Below are positions 19,264 to 28,250 of a stretch of 64,000 nucleotides of DNA, piece by piece (within the stretch, counting starts at the first letter, position 1; every line of letters begins with the position of its first letter). Origin of the DNA: Paraburkholderia bryophila. Lineage in GTDB: Bacteria; Pseudomonadota; Gammaproteobacteria; Burkholderiales; Burkholderiaceae. The translations under genes were made by a program, and so were the position numbers. Location of the stretch: positions 1,054,001 to 1,118,000 of the forward strand of contig NZ_JACCAS010000002.1 of assembly GCF_013409255.1 (NCBI RefSeq), read 5' to 3'. The notes beneath the pieces were generated by a model. The model did no database searches. It was not told the origin of the DNA and saw only the letters and a list, made by a program, of their open reading frames with translations.

Positions 19264-20193
19264 TCACCCAGGTTTTCGCTCCCGGCCCGGCAAGTCCTGC
19301 AGCAGGTTCATGAACGCCCGCACCTTGGCGCTCAGCAGACGCCGCGAATGATAGAGCGCCCAGATCTCGACCGGCGGCCCGTCCTCGGTTCCCCAGCAGA
19401 CGAGCCGTCCTGACAGCACGTCGGGTTCCACCAGCAGGCGCGGCAGAAGCGCCGCGCCCACACCGTTCAGCACCGCGTCGCGCACCATTAATAGCGAAGA
19501 CAGCCGCAGCACCGGCGTGGGCGCAAACGTCCGCACCTCGCCGCCCTTCACCCGCACGCGCCAGAGCGCGACGCGCGCCGCCGCGGCCGACATGACGGCG
19601 GGCACCGGCAAGGGGTCGGGGTCGGCCTGCGCATCGGCCTGCGCATCGGCCTGCGCATCGCTCGCGGATGCCGACGGAATCGACACCGTCGGCGCCGCGA
19701 CCATCCACCGTTGATCGCCAAGAATGCGGCGTCCCACCAGTTGTTCGTCACTCGGCGGATTGATGCGAATCACGAGGTCGTAACCATCCTCCACCGGATC
19801 GACCACGCGGTCTTCCGCCACCACCTCGAGCTCGACCTGCGGATAAGCCAGCGCGAAACGCGTTGCGATCTGGCCCAGCACCACATGCGCGAACACCATC
19901 GGCGCGCTGATGCGCAAACGCCCGCGCGGCACCGGCGCGCGCGACGCGACGTTTTCGCCCGCCTCCTGAATCTCCGTCATCAGCCCGCGCGTGCGCTCGT
20001 GCAGCACGAGCCCTTCCTCGGTGAGGCGCAACGTGCGCGAGCCGCGCTCGATCAGGCGCACGCCGAGCTGTTCCTCCAGTTCCGCCACGCGCCGCGACAG
20101 CGTGGCCTTGGGGCGGTCGAGCGCCCGGCTGGCCGGCCCGAAACCGCCGTGCAACGCCACCGCGTTGAAATCGCCCAGTGAGGTCAAGTCCAT
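19264..20193 (-). CDS. LysR family transcriptional regulator with repeat insert
   Basis: 309 residues: LysR winged helix-turn-helix at the N-terminus (FNAVALHGGFGPASRALDRP, LEEQLGVRLIERGSRTLRLTE), then a type-2 periplasmic-binding effector domain (GRLRISAPMVFAHVVLG, DGYDLVIRINPP). The effector domain contains a Gln-Ala-Asp-Ala run (about residues 178-190) encoded by three exact copies of a 12-base unit at 19625-19660, unusual for the family and probably a loop expansion. It is divergent from the NmrA-type gene at 20310, the usual arrangement of a LysR protein and its target. Inducer unknown. Confidence 0.88.
   Translation of the reverse strand: MDLTSLGDFNAVALHGGFGPASRALDRPKATLSRRVAELEEQLGVRLIERGSRTLRLTEEGLVLHERTRGLMTEIQEAGENVASRAPVPRGRLRISAPMVFAHVVLGQIATRFALAYPQVELEVVAEDRVVDPVEDGYDLVIRINPPSDEQLVGRRILGDQRWMVAAPTVSIPSASASDAQADAQADAQADPDPLPVPAVMSAAAARVALWRVRVKGGEVRTFAPTPVLRLSSLLMVRDAVLNGVGAALLPRLLVEPDVLSGRLVCWGTEDGPPVEIWALYHSRRLLSAKVRAFMNLLQDLPGRERKPG
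19625..19660. repeat. 12-bp tandem repeat, three copies, inside LysR gene
   Basis: GCCTGCGCATCG occurs three times head to tail without mismatch. Being a multiple of three, copy-number changes would keep the frame and lengthen or shorten an Ala-Asp-Ala-Gln loop. Confidence 0.9.
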
Positions 20194-20195
20194 GA

Positions 20196-20256
20196 TCGTT
20201 CCAAATATGAGACGAGGTGTCTGGATTTTTGCACTTTCGGCGACCAGATGGAACGA
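20196..20256. promoter_or_regulatory. Divergent control region with inverted TCGTTCCA arms
   Basis: TCGTTCCA at 20196-20203 and its complement TGGAACGA at 20249-20256 flank the space between the LysR start and the oxidoreductase promoter. LysR proteins commonly bind separated half-sites, so these are candidate sites. The first arm lies within the space immediately upstream of the LysR ATG. Confidence 0.4.
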
Positions 20257-20309
20257 CTATTGTTCATCTCACGGGCTGATCGCAGCCCATCCAACCCAAG
20301 GAGCACATC

Positions 20310-21188
20310 ATGGCAATCCTCGTTACAGGCAGCACGGGCGTTATCGGCAAGCAGGTTCTCGCGCATCTGAACGGCGGCGGCGTCGAAGTCCGCGCGCTGA
20401 CCCGTTCACCGGAAAAAGCGCAATTCCCCGCAGGCGTCAGCGCGGTTCAAGGCGACCTGTCCGACGTGGACGGCTTGCGGCGCGCGATGCAAGGCGTCAG
20501 CACGCTGTTCCTGCTGGCGCCGAATGCGCCGGACGAATTGACGCAAGCGCTGCAGGCGCTCAGCGTGGCGCGCGAAGCCGGCGTGAAGGGCGTGGTGTAT
20601 CTGTCGGTGTTCAAGGGCGCGGAATATGTCGACGTGCCGCACTTCACCGGCAAGCACACGGTCGAGCGCATGATCGAGCACCTCGATATCCCGGCGACGG
20701 TGCTGCGCCCCGCGTACTTCATCCAGAACGACGTGCGTCAGAAAGAGCCGTTGCTCACGCACGGCGTGTACGGCATGCCGATCGGCGCGAAAGGTATTTC
20801 GATGGTCGACGTGCGCGATATCGGCGAAGCGGCCGCGCTGGAATTGCTCCGCCGGGAGCGGTCGGCGAACCGTCTGCCGCGCGAGACGTATGAACTCGTC
20901 GGCCCGGATGTGATCGACGCGGAGACCGTGACGTCCATCTGGGCCGATGCGTTGGGACGTAGCGTGCGTTATGGCGGCGACGATCTCGTCGTGCTCGAAC
21001 AACGTCTGAAGGCAGTGGCGCCGGCCTGGCTCGCTTACGACATGCGACTGATGATGAGCCGCTATCAGCAGGACGGCGCGGCCGCGTCGACGGCGGAGGT
21101 CGAACGGCTGGCGACATTGCTGGGGCGTCAGCCGAGGTCGTATCGGGATTTTGCGTTCGAAACGGCAGCGGCTTGGGCGAAGGGTTAA
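20310..21188 (+). CDS. NmrA-like NAD(P)-binding oxidoreductase
   Basis: 292-residue atypical short-chain dehydrogenase. The Rossmann motif GSTGVIGKQV is at the N-terminus (MAILVTGSTGVIG), followed by RALTRSPEK as NADP-recognition strand and LFLLAPNAPDE. The NmrA/HSCARG subgroup often senses the NADP redox state or reduces quinones rather than alcohols; the usual SDR Tyr-x-x-x-Lys is not clear, which fits that subgroup. A good GGAGCAC ribosome site precedes the ATG. Its divergent LysR neighbour is the likely regulator. Product of QOR2-like quinone oxidoreductase type is an alternative. Confidence 0.82.
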   Translation: MAILVTGSTGVIGKQVLAHLNGGGVEVRALTRSPEKAQFPAGVSAVQGDLSDVDGLRRAMQGVSTLFLLAPNAPDELTQALQALSVAREAGVKGVVYLSVFKGAEYVDVPHFTGKHTVERMIEHLDIPATVLRPAYFIQNDVRQKEPLLTHGVYGMPIGAKGISMVDVRDIGEAAALELLRRERSANRLPRETYELVGPDVIDAETVTSIWADALGRSVRYGGDDLVVLEQRLKAVAPAWLAYDMRLMMSRYQQDGAAASTAEVERLATLLGRQPRSYRDFAFETAAAWAKG

Positions 21189-21315
21189 GCATCAATCGGA
21201 GAAGCGGCGCTTTGCGATAACGCGAGTGAAATGAATCGACGGCGAGCACTAAAAAACGCGGCTCGCCTCGGCTACTATCTGGGCTCGCCGCAAAGGCCAC
21301 TTCTCTTGACTCCCT

Positions 21316-21867
21316 ATGCCATTTACCGAGCGGATTACGCTAACCACACCGCGTCTCATTCTGCGAGCACCTCGTCTCGACGACGCCGAAGCCCTGTTCG
21401 CCATCTGGTCGGACGAGCAAGCCATGCGCTATTTCTCGTTTCCCACCATGACCCGCTTCGAAGAGGCAACGGAACGCATGGAGCGGCTGGTGAAAGCGTC
21501 CGCCGAAGGCAAGGATTTCGTTCGCATGGTTGAACTGCAATCGACTGGAGAAGTACTCGGCAGTTGCGATCTTTTCCACGTCGAAGAACAATGCCGCCGC
21601 GCGGAGATCGGCTTCAGTCTGAAGCGCCGGCATTGGGGAAGCGGCTTCATGAGCGAGGCCGCATCGGCGGTGATCGAGCATGCGTTCGGCGCGCTGAGTT
21701 TGCGGCGGCTCGAAGCGGATATCGATCCTCGCAATACCGCCTCGGCGCGTTTGCTCGAACGGCTCGGCTTTGTCCGCGAAGGTCTGTTGCGCGAACGCTG
21801 GATCGTGGGCGATGAAGTGTCGGACAGCGCGCTTTATGGATTGCTCGAGGGCGATCGCCGGAGTTGA
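21316..21867 (+). CDS. GNAT family N-acetyltransferase (RimJ/RimL type)
   Basis: 183 residues with the acetyl-CoA-dependent GNAT fold: N-terminal TPRLILRAPRLDDAEALFAIW, a central strand with HVEEQCRRAEIGFSLKRRHWGSGFMSEA (the CoA pyrophosphate loop lies in RRHWGSGFMSEA), and late RRLEADIDPRNTASARLLERLGF. This pattern is the RimJ/RimL subgroup, which acetylates protein N-termini or small amines including drugs. The substrate is unknown. It stands alone, with a strong intrinsic terminator 34 bases after its stop. The ATG at 21316 is followed immediately by the conserved start. Confidence 0.9.
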   Translation: MPFTERITLTTPRLILRAPRLDDAEALFAIWSDEQAMRYFSFPTMTRFEEATERMERLVKASAEGKDFVRMVELQSTGEVLGSCDLFHVEEQCRRAEIGFSLKRRHWGSGFMSEAASAVIEHAFGALSLRRLEADIDPRNTASARLLERLGFVREGLLRERWIVGDEVSDSALYGLLEGDRRS

Positions 21868-21900
21868 ACTGGACTAGCGCTTTGTGTCGCATGATCGCCA

Positions 21901-21928
21901 TGCCGTACCGTCAGGTGCGGCATTTTTT
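21901..21928 (+). terminator. Rho-independent terminator of the GNAT gene
   Basis: 9-bp stem TGCCGTACC/GGTGCGGCA with one G-T pair, loop GTCA, followed by six T. It is 33 bases after the stop at 21867. Confidence 0.88.
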
Positions 21929-22086
21929 GCCCCTGCTGTCCGGGCGAATAGTTTCATGTAAGGGATAACCCGTATAATCGCCGCTCCAGAGGTCAGACAT
22001 CTAGAGGACTCAGGTCGTCAAACCTCTGTCGTGACGTGCGTCCCGCCGCGCGACGTCGACCTGACAAGCTCCTTTCTCCCCGATCC

Positions 22087-23643
22087 GTGAATCCGACCGC
22101 CGCTGCCCTGCCCTTCCGAAACGCCCTGTTCGCGATGCTCGGCATCGGCCTCGTCAACATGCTGGTCGCGCTCGACCAGACCGTCGTCAGCACCGCGTTG
22201 CCGTCCATCGTCGCCGAGCTGCACGGCTTCGAGTACTACGCGTGGATCGCGAGCGCGTATCTGCTGGCGTCGGTGGTGACGGTGCCGGTGTTCGGGCGGC
22301 TCGGCGACTACTTCGGCCGCAAGCGCTTCGTGATCGCGGCGGTCATCACGTTCACGGTGGCATCCGTGCTGTGCGGCGTCGCCAACGACATGCTGTTCCT
22401 CGTGATCGCGCGCGGTCTGCAAGGGGTCGGCGGCGGGATGATGGTCGGCACGGCATTCGCGTCGATTCCCGATCTGTTCCCCGATCCGCGGGCGCGGGTC
22501 CGCTGGCAAGTCGTGATGGCGGCCGCGTACGGCATCGGCACTGCGGCGGGGCCGTCGCTGGGCGGCTGGATGAGCGAACACTGGGGCTGGCGCTCCACCT
22601 TCCTGATCAACCTGCCGGTCGGCGCGGCGGCGCTCTATTTCATCTGGGCGCATCTGCCGAGCTTTAAACGCCCGCACGAAGGCGAAGTGAAGATCGACTG
22701 GCTCGGCGCGGCGCTGGTCGCCGCCACGCTCGGCGGTCTGCAGGCCTTGATCGAAGCCGTGCCGAAACACGGCCTCACCGCCGGCAATCTGGTGCTGGCC
22801 GTCTGCGTGATCGCCGGCGCGATTGCCTTGCTGGTGTGCGAAAAACGCGCCACGCATCCGATCATTCCGCTCGACCTGTTCAAGGACGCGCAACTCGTCA
22901 CGCTGTTCACGCTCGGCATGCTGTCGGGCTTCGTGATGTTCTCGCTGATCTTCTTCGCACCGCTGCTGCTGCAAGGCGGTTTCGGTTTGTCGCCGCAACA
23001 GGCCGGGCTGCTCGCCACGCCGATCGCCGCGTGTATCGCCCTCGGCAGTGTGGTGAACACGCGGATCGTGATTCACATGAAGAAGCCCACGCAGATTCTG
23101 TCGATCGGTTTTGCGCTGCTGCTGTTCGCGTCGATCGGGCTGGCCTTCGCCAATCCGGATACGCCGACCCTATGGATCGAATTGCCGATGGCGGCGGTCG
23201 GTATCGGCCTCGGCTTCATCCTCAATAATCTGAATGTGTTCGGCCAGGAGATTGCCGGACGCGAGCGTTTCGGCATTACGACCGCATTGCTGCAATCCAC
23301 CCGCATGGTGGGCGGCATGCTCGGCACGAGTATCGTCGCGACTGTCGTGCAGCATCATTATCGCGATGTCGTCACGCGCACGCTCAGCGTGCTCGGCGAG
23401 CCGGCCGCGTCGCAATGGCAGTCGCGTTTCGTCGATCTGCGCATTCTGATCGACGACGCTTCGCGGCTGAAACTGATCGCGGATATGAAGCCGTCAGGGC
23501 TCAATACGCTCGCGCTGATCGACACCGCGCGCGATGCGCTCGTGCAGTCGATTCATATCGGCGTCTGGCTCACGGCCGTCGCGGCGCTGGCGGCCGCGTT
23601 GCTGGTGCAACGCATTTCGCATGTGGTGTTCCGCAAGAGCTGA
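22087..23643 (+). CDS. MFS drug transporter, DHA2 (EmrB/QacA) type
   Basis: About 518 residues, 14 membrane helices, with the antiporter motif of DHA2 exporters (LVALDQTVVSTALPSIV in helix 1; GRLGDYFGRKR in loop 2-3; helix 5 GIGTAAGPSLGGWM). It probably exports drugs or organic anions in exchange for protons. The frame is open from a GTG at 22036; I prefer GTG 22087 because it begins at the conserved segment (NPTAAALPFRNALF), but neither start has a good ribosome site. A repeated AGAGG/CCTCT region at 21985-22030 upstream may be a MarR-type operator, but no regulator gene is adjacent. The C-terminal 80 residues are soluble-looking and typical. Confidence 0.88.
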   Translation: MNPTAAALPFRNALFAMLGIGLVNMLVALDQTVVSTALPSIVAELHGFEYYAWIASAYLLASVVTVPVFGRLGDYFGRKRFVIAAVITFTVASVLCGVANDMLFLVIARGLQGVGGGMMVGTAFASIPDLFPDPRARVRWQVVMAAAYGIGTAAGPSLGGWMSEHWGWRSTFLINLPVGAAALYFIWAHLPSFKRPHEGEVKIDWLGAALVAATLGGLQALIEAVPKHGLTAGNLVLAVCVIAGAIALLVCEKRATHPIIPLDLFKDAQLVTLFTLGMLSGFVMFSLIFFAPLLLQGGFGLSPQQAGLLATPIAACIALGSVVNTRIVIHMKKPTQILSIGFALLLFASIGLAFANPDTPTLWIELPMAAVGIGLGFILNNLNVFGQEIAGRERFGITTALLQSTRMVGGMLGTSIVATVVQHHYRDVVTRTLSVLGEPAASQWQSRFVDLRILIDDASRLKLIADMKPSGLNTLALIDTARDALVQSIHIGVWLTAVAALAAALLVQRISHVVFRKS

Positions 23644-23781
23644 TCTGCAACGCGGCGCGAGGCGCGGCACGAATGCTGCTGGCGCTCTCGACCCGTGTCG
23701 GGTGTCGCCAAGGTTTAACAGTCGGGCCCCCGAAACGCACCTATAGTAGAAGCTCTTTCAAATCCTCAGAAGGAGCCCACG

Positions 23782-24237
23782 ATGAAAGCACGCACGTATC
23801 GGGCCGCAACCGCAGGGATTCTGTTCGCCGCGTTGCTGCCACTTTCGGCGGCCAACGCGCAACTCGGCAATCTACTTCAGCAGGGCAATTCGGGCGGATC
23901 GTCCGGCGGCGGACTCGGCAGCCTCGGCGGCCTGGGCGGCGCGCTATCGGGACAATCCGTGACCTCCGGCAGCACCGGCAACGTCGCGGGTGTGCTGCAG
24001 TTCTGTATCAAGAACAACTATCTCAGCGGCGACGGCGCGTCGTCGGTGAAAGACTCGCTAATGAGCAAACTGCCCGGCGGCTCGTCCACCTCGGACAGCG
24101 GTTATACCCAGGGCGCCAAAGGTATCCTCAGCAGCGGCAGCGGCCAGCAGGTCGATCTGAGCGGCGGCGGCCTGAAGGAACAGGTCACCAAACAGGTCTG
24201 CGACAAGATTCTCGCCCAGGGGAAATCCCTGCTTTGA
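23782..24237 (+). CDS. DUF2501 secreted protein (YjjA-like)
   Basis: 151 residues. A signal peptide ends near residue 26 (ILFAALLPLSAANAQ), followed by a Gly/Ser-rich linker and the DUF2501 core (VLQFCIKNNYLSGDGA, LKEQVTKQVCDKILAQGKSLL) with two Cys that may pair in the periplasm. The E. coli relative YjjA is of unknown function. A good AAGGAG site precedes the ATG. No operon partners: a 190-base gap separates the next gene. Confidence 0.85.
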   Translation: MKARTYRAATAGILFAALLPLSAANAQLGNLLQQGNSGGSSGGGLGSLGGLGGALSGQSVTSGSTGNVAGVLQFCIKNNYLSGDGASSVKDSLMSKLPGGSSTSDSGYTQGAKGILSSGSGQQVDLSGGGLKEQVTKQVCDKILAQGKSLL

Positions 24238-24428
24238 GCCGGTCGCGAACGGCGTCGCGGGCTCGCGTTGCCCGACTGGCGGGCCTGTGCGAGCACAGGG
24301 CCGGGCCGGGTCTGGCGGCTCAATTGTCAAATACCCTCATACGATCGAACGGCGGTCAACGTAATCGGTATGGCTAACGTTTCTGGAGAACGCACGTAAC
24401 CTTCGTGCTTATCCTGGGGAGCTACGAA

Positions 24429-24890
24429 ATGAATAAGCCGTTCCTGATTCTCGCGCTGAGCGCCGCCTTCGCATCCTCCGCCGCGTTCGCGCAAGCCAGC
24501 GCGCCGATGGCGGCGTCCGCCATGTCATCGGGCGCTGTGAGCGCCGTCTGTAAAGACGGAACCTCGTACTCGGGCGCCACGATGAAGGGCGCCTGCCATG
24601 GTCACGGCGGCGTCAACAAGAAAGCGGCTTCCAAGATGAGTGCCCCGGCAGCGGCAGCAGCGCCCGCCGCCTCGTCACCCGCGGCAGCACCGAAGCCGAT
24701 GGCCGCGATGTCGGCCAGCGCGCCGGCAGCGGGCGGCGGCCCCGGCCAGGTGTGGGTCAATACGAGCACCAAGGTGTACCACTGCTCCGGCGACAAGTAC
24801 TACGGTAAGACGAAGCAAGGCTCCTACATGTCCGAAGCCGATGCCAAGGCGAAGGGCTATCACGCGGATCACGGCAAGGCTTGCCAGTAA
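24429..24890 (+). CDS. DUF3761 secreted protein
   Basis: 153 residues. Signal peptide about 1-22 ([18 protein letters not shown]), a DUF3761 segment around residues 37-60 ([24 protein letters not shown]), an Ala/Pro/Met-rich linker, and a C-terminal repeat-like module ([39 protein letters not shown]) also seen alone in Burkholderiales. The Cys and His content suggests disulphides or metal contact, but no function is known. I chose ATG 24429 because a GGGGAG site sits nine bases before it. It ends in a strong bidirectional terminator. Confidence 0.85.
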   Translation: MNKPFLILALSAAFASSAAFAQASAPMAASAMSSGAVSAVCKDGTSYSGATMKGACHGHGGVNKKAASKMSAPAAAAAPAASSPAAAPKPMAAMSASAPAAGGGPGQVWVNTSTKVYHCSGDKYYGKTKQGSYMSEADAKAKGYHADHGKACQ

Positions 24891-24920
24891 TCGCGGCAGA
24901 CTAAGCAACGCGAGCACCAC

Positions 24921-24958
24921 GAAAAACGCCGCCGGTTTTCGAACCGGCGGCGTTTTTC
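24921..24958. terminator. Bidirectional rho-independent terminator
   Basis: 12-bp perfect stem ACGCCGCCGGTT/AACCGGCGGCGT around a TTCG tetraloop, with A5 before and T5 after, so it works for the DUF3761 gene (+) and for gudD (-). Confidence 0.93.
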
Positions 24959-25021
24959 GTTGCGTCCACATCGAGTAGTCCACCGATCGAGGCCGCGCCG
25001 ACAGCGGCCCGGCTTTCCCGA

Positions 25022-26371
25022 TCAGCGCACGAGGCACGGGCGCTTGTTGTCGAACTTCCAGTTCGGAATCAGATACTGCATCGCGATGCCGTCGTCGCGC
25101 GCGCCGAGACCATGCTGCTGATACAGCGCGTGCGCTTTCTCGAGTTCCTCCATATCCAGCTCGACGCCCAGGCCCGGCGTCTGCGGCACCTTGACCTTGC
25201 CGCCGACGATCTGCAGCGGATCGCGCGTCAGACGCTGACCGTCCTGCCAGATCCAGTGCGTGTCGATCGCGGTGATCTTGCCGGGCGCCGCGGCCGCCAC
25301 CTGCGTGAACATAGCCAGCGAAATATCGAAGTGGTTGTTCGAATGCGAGCCCCACGTGAGTCCCCATTCGTTGCACATCTGCGCGACGCGCACCGAACCC
25401 TGCATGGTCCAGAAGTGCGGATCGGCCAGCGGAATATCCACGGACTGCAACTGGATCGCGTGGCCCATTTGACGCCAGTCGGTGGCGATCATGTTGGTGG
25501 CCGTCGGCAAGCCGGTCGCGCGACGGAACTCGGCCATCACCTCGCGGCCCGAGTAGCCGTTTTCCGCGCCGCACGGATCTTCGGCGTAAGCCAGCACGTC
25601 GTGCTGATCGCGGCACAGGCGCACCGCTTCCGCCAGCGACCACGCGCCGTTCGGATCGAGCGTCACGCGGGCGTTCGGAAAGCGTTCGGCGAGCGCCGTG
25701 ACCGCTTCGATTTCGGCGTCGCCGGACAGCACGCCGCCCTTCAGCTTGAAGTCGTTGAAACCGTAACGTGCCTGCGCGGCCTCGGCGAGCCGCACTACGG
25801 CCTCGGGGGTCATCGCCTGTTCGGTGCGCACGCGCTCCCAGTCGTCGTGTCCGTCTGCGCCGCTCGCATACGGCAGATCGGTTTGATTGCGGTCGCCGAT
25901 ATAGAACAGATAGCCGAGCATTTCCACCTCGTCGCGTTGCTGGCCTTCGCCGAGCAGCGCCGCGACCGGCACGCCGAGATGCTGGCCGAGCAGATCGAGC
26001 AACGCGGCTTCGAGCGCGGTGACCGCGTGAATGGTGGTGCGCAGATCGAAGGTTTGCAGGCCGCGTCCTCCCGCGTCGCGATCGGCGAATTGCGTGCGCG
26101 CCTTGTTCAGGATCGCTTGCAAATTGCCGATCGACTGGCCGACCACGAACGGCCGCGCGTCGTCGATGGTCTTGCGGATACTCTCGCCGCCCGGCACTTC
26201 GCCGACGCCCATATGCCCCGCGCTGTCACGCAGAATCACAATGTTGCGCGTGAAGAACGGGCCATGCGCGCCGCTCAGATTCATCAGCATGCTGTCGCGA
26301 CCGGCGACGGGCACGACGCGCAGTTCGGTGACGGTCGGCGTCGCGTTCGATTGAGTGGCTTGCGTGGACAT
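25022..26371 (-). CDS. gudD: Glucarate dehydratase
   Basis: 449-residue enolase-superfamily enzyme that dehydrates D-glucarate to 5-keto-4-deoxyglucarate. Family marks: N-terminal capping domain ([25 protein letters not shown]), KLKGG with the base Lys, metal ligands in LDPNGAWSL and [16 protein letters not shown], and the catalytic His region [12 protein letters not shown]. Length and the [15 protein letters not shown] segment match GudD rather than galactarate dehydratase. It is co-directional with a sugar-acid MFS importer 144 bases upstream, and a GntR regulator faces them. Product feeds 2-ketoglutarate via later enzymes not in this window. Confidence 0.95.
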   Translation of the reverse strand: MSTQATQSNATPTVTELRVVPVAGRDSMLMNLSGAHGPFFTRNIVILRDSAGHMGVGEVPGGESIRKTIDDARPFVVGQSIGNLQAILNKARTQFADRDAGGRGLQTFDLRTTIHAVTALEAALLDLLGQHLGVPVAALLGEGQQRDEVEMLGYLFYIGDRNQTDLPYASGADGHDDWERVRTEQAMTPEAVVRLAEAAQARYGFNDFKLKGGVLSGDAEIEAVTALAERFPNARVTLDPNGAWSLAEAVRLCRDQHDVLAYAEDPCGAENGYSGREVMAEFRRATGLPTATNMIATDWRQMGHAIQLQSVDIPLADPHFWTMQGSVRVAQMCNEWGLTWGSHSNNHFDISLAMFTQVAAAAPGKITAIDTHWIWQDGQRLTRDPLQIVGGKVKVPQTPGLGVELDMEELEKAHALYQQHGLGARDDGIAMQYLIPNWKFDNKRPCLVR

Positions 26372-26515
26372 GATGTTGAGCCTGGGTAAGTGAGTGAGTT
26401 AGTGAGCCGGCGAGTGAGCAGCGTGGCGCGCCGTGGCGCTCGCGTTCAACACGGCCGGCGAACGGCAAGAAGAAGTGGTGTGACCCATGATGAACCTCGC
26501 TAACGATCCGTGTAA

Positions 26516-27847
26516 TCAGTGCGCGTTGCGATGCACCGGCTCCGGCAACGCGTCGCGATTCACGCGCCGGTCGCGGGTCAGGAAGCCGGCCGCCGCCGCG
26601 ATCAGCGACGCCACGCCGAGGCCATACAGGCCGCCGGTAATCGAACCGGTGTGCTGCTGCAGATAACCGAACGTGGCCGGCGCGAAGAAGCCGCCGAGGT
26701 TGCCCACCGAGTTGATCAACGCGATCACCGCGGCCGCCACGCGGGCATCCAGATAGCCTTGCGGAATCGGCCAGAACAGCGAAGCCGCCGCCTTGAAGCC
26801 GATCGCCGAAAAACAGATCGCCACGAACGACAACACCGGATTGCCCGACGTCGACGCGAACAGCCCGCACGCCGCGATCACCAGCGCCACCGCGAGCCAC
26901 GCTTGCTGGAAGCGCCATTTCGACGACAGCACCGCGAAGCAGTACATGGCGACCATGGCGATCAGCCACGGAATCGCGTTGAGCATGCCGACCTGGAAAT
27001 CGGAGAGGCCGCCCATCTTGCGGATGATGGTCGGCAGCCAGAAGGTCGCGGCGTAGATGGTCAATTGAATCGCGAAGTACAGGAAGCAGAACAGCAGAAT
27101 CTGCGGGTCCTTCAGCAGCTTCATGGCGGGCAGATGCGCGCCGCCGCGCGCCTCGCGCTCAGCCTGCTCCGTCGCGATCGAAGTTTCGAGCACCGTGCGT
27201 TCTTCGGCGGTGAGCCACGACGCGTCGCGAATGCGCGACTTCAGCAGCATCCAGCTCACGCCGCACAGCACGATCGAGAAGCCGCCTTCGACGAGGAACA
27301 TCCACTGCCAGCCGTGCAGGCCGAAGCCGCGAATCGACAGCAGGCTGCCGGTGATCGGGCCGGACAGCACCGAGGCGAGCGCGGAGCCAGCGAGAAAAAC
27401 CGCCACCGCTTTGCCGCGATCTTTCTGCGGCAGCCACTGCGTGAAGTAAAACACCACGCCCGGAAAAAAGCCCGCTTCGGCGACACCGAGCAGAAAGCGC
27501 AGCACATAGAACGACGTGTCGTTCCAGACGAACGCCATGGCTGCCGCGACCAGCCCCCACGTGCCCATGATGCGGGTGAGCCACGCGCGCGCGCCGTACT
27601 TCTGCATCAGCACGTTCGAGGGCACTTCGAACAGCGCATAGCCGATGAAGAACAAGCCGCTGCCCAGACCATAAGCCGCCGCGCCGATGCCCAAGTCCGT
27701 CTGCATGTGCGAATTGACGAAGCCGATGTTCACGCGATCGATGTAGTTCGCGATGAACATGATCAGGAACAGCGGCAATACGTGCCGCTTGACTTTGGAG
27801 ACCGCGGATTCGAGCGGATCCGCGGCCGGGGCAAGAGCTGAGGTCAA
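26516..27847 (-). CDS. gudP: Glucarate/galactarate MFS transporter
   Basis: 443-residue, 12-helix transporter of the anion:cation symporter (ACS) family, with motif IANYIDRVNIGFVNSHMQTDLG in helix 1, LRFLLGVAEAGFFPGVVFYFTQWLPQKDRGKA in helix 4-5 and cytosolic loop about 200-250. Proton-driven import of D-glucarate or galactarate is inferred from the next gene, gudD. The frame is open from 27892; I chose TTG 27847 because GGAGA lies five bases before it and the conserved protein start follows. It is preceded by two GTCTGA(C/T)GACA palindromes, likely operators. Confidence 0.85.
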   Translation of the reverse strand: MTSALAPAADPLESAVSKVKRHVLPLFLIMFIANYIDRVNIGFVNSHMQTDLGIGAAAYGLGSGLFFIGYALFEVPSNVLMQKYGARAWLTRIMGTWGLVAAAMAFVWNDTSFYVLRFLLGVAEAGFFPGVVFYFTQWLPQKDRGKAVAVFLAGSALASVLSGPITGSLLSIRGFGLHGWQWMFLVEGGFSIVLCGVSWMLLKSRIRDASWLTAEERTVLETSIATEQAEREARGGAHLPAMKLLKDPQILLFCFLYFAIQLTIYAATFWLPTIIRKMGGLSDFQVGMLNAIPWLIAMVAMYCFAVLSSKWRFQQAWLAVALVIAACGLFASTSGNPVLSFVAICFSAIGFKAAASLFWPIPQGYLDARVAAAVIALINSVGNLGGFFAPATFGYLQQHTGSITGGLYGLGVASLIAAAAGFLTRDRRVNRDALPEPVHRNAH

Positions 27848-27941
27848 GGTTGTCTCCAGTATCGGCCACTTGGGTGGCCTGATCGAACACAACGCGGCGC
27901 ATTCGGGCAGCGAGGCAGAGGTGCGAGAAACGCGTGATACG

Positions 27942-27954
27942 TTGTCTGACGACA
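27942..27954. promoter_or_regulatory. Candidate GntR operator 1
   Basis: TTGTCTGACGACA, a near-palindrome of the type bound by FadR-subfamily GntR proteins. It shares the core GTCTGA(C/T)GACA with a second copy at 28082-28092. Confidence 0.5.
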
Positions 27955-28079
27955 GTCTACATGGAGAGGTCCGGCGATTCCAATTAGGTGTTTACCCTTC
28001 CCCGCTGAAATCGCCACTCCACATGGATTTCGCAAAGATTTCCCATGGTTGACCGCACTGCGCTCAATATAAAACCAAG

Positions 28080-28093
28080 ACGTCTGATGACAA
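28080..28093. promoter_or_regulatory. Candidate GntR operator 2
   Basis: ACGTCTGATGACAA, second copy of the core in the same divergent gap (the 400-base space between gudP and the regulator), about 140 bases from the first and nearer to the regulator. Confidence 0.5.
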
Positions 28094-28250
28094 TAATATG
28101 ATGTATCTCCGCCTACCGGCAGATTAAGATCTCGATCGCGGGATCGTCCGTGCCGCCGAGCGGCGCTATGATGGCCGGGCCGTCCCGTCGTACGACCTCT
28201 CGCGCACGCAACGTGCGCATTTTCAGCCGATTAGCCGACAAACCACAGAA

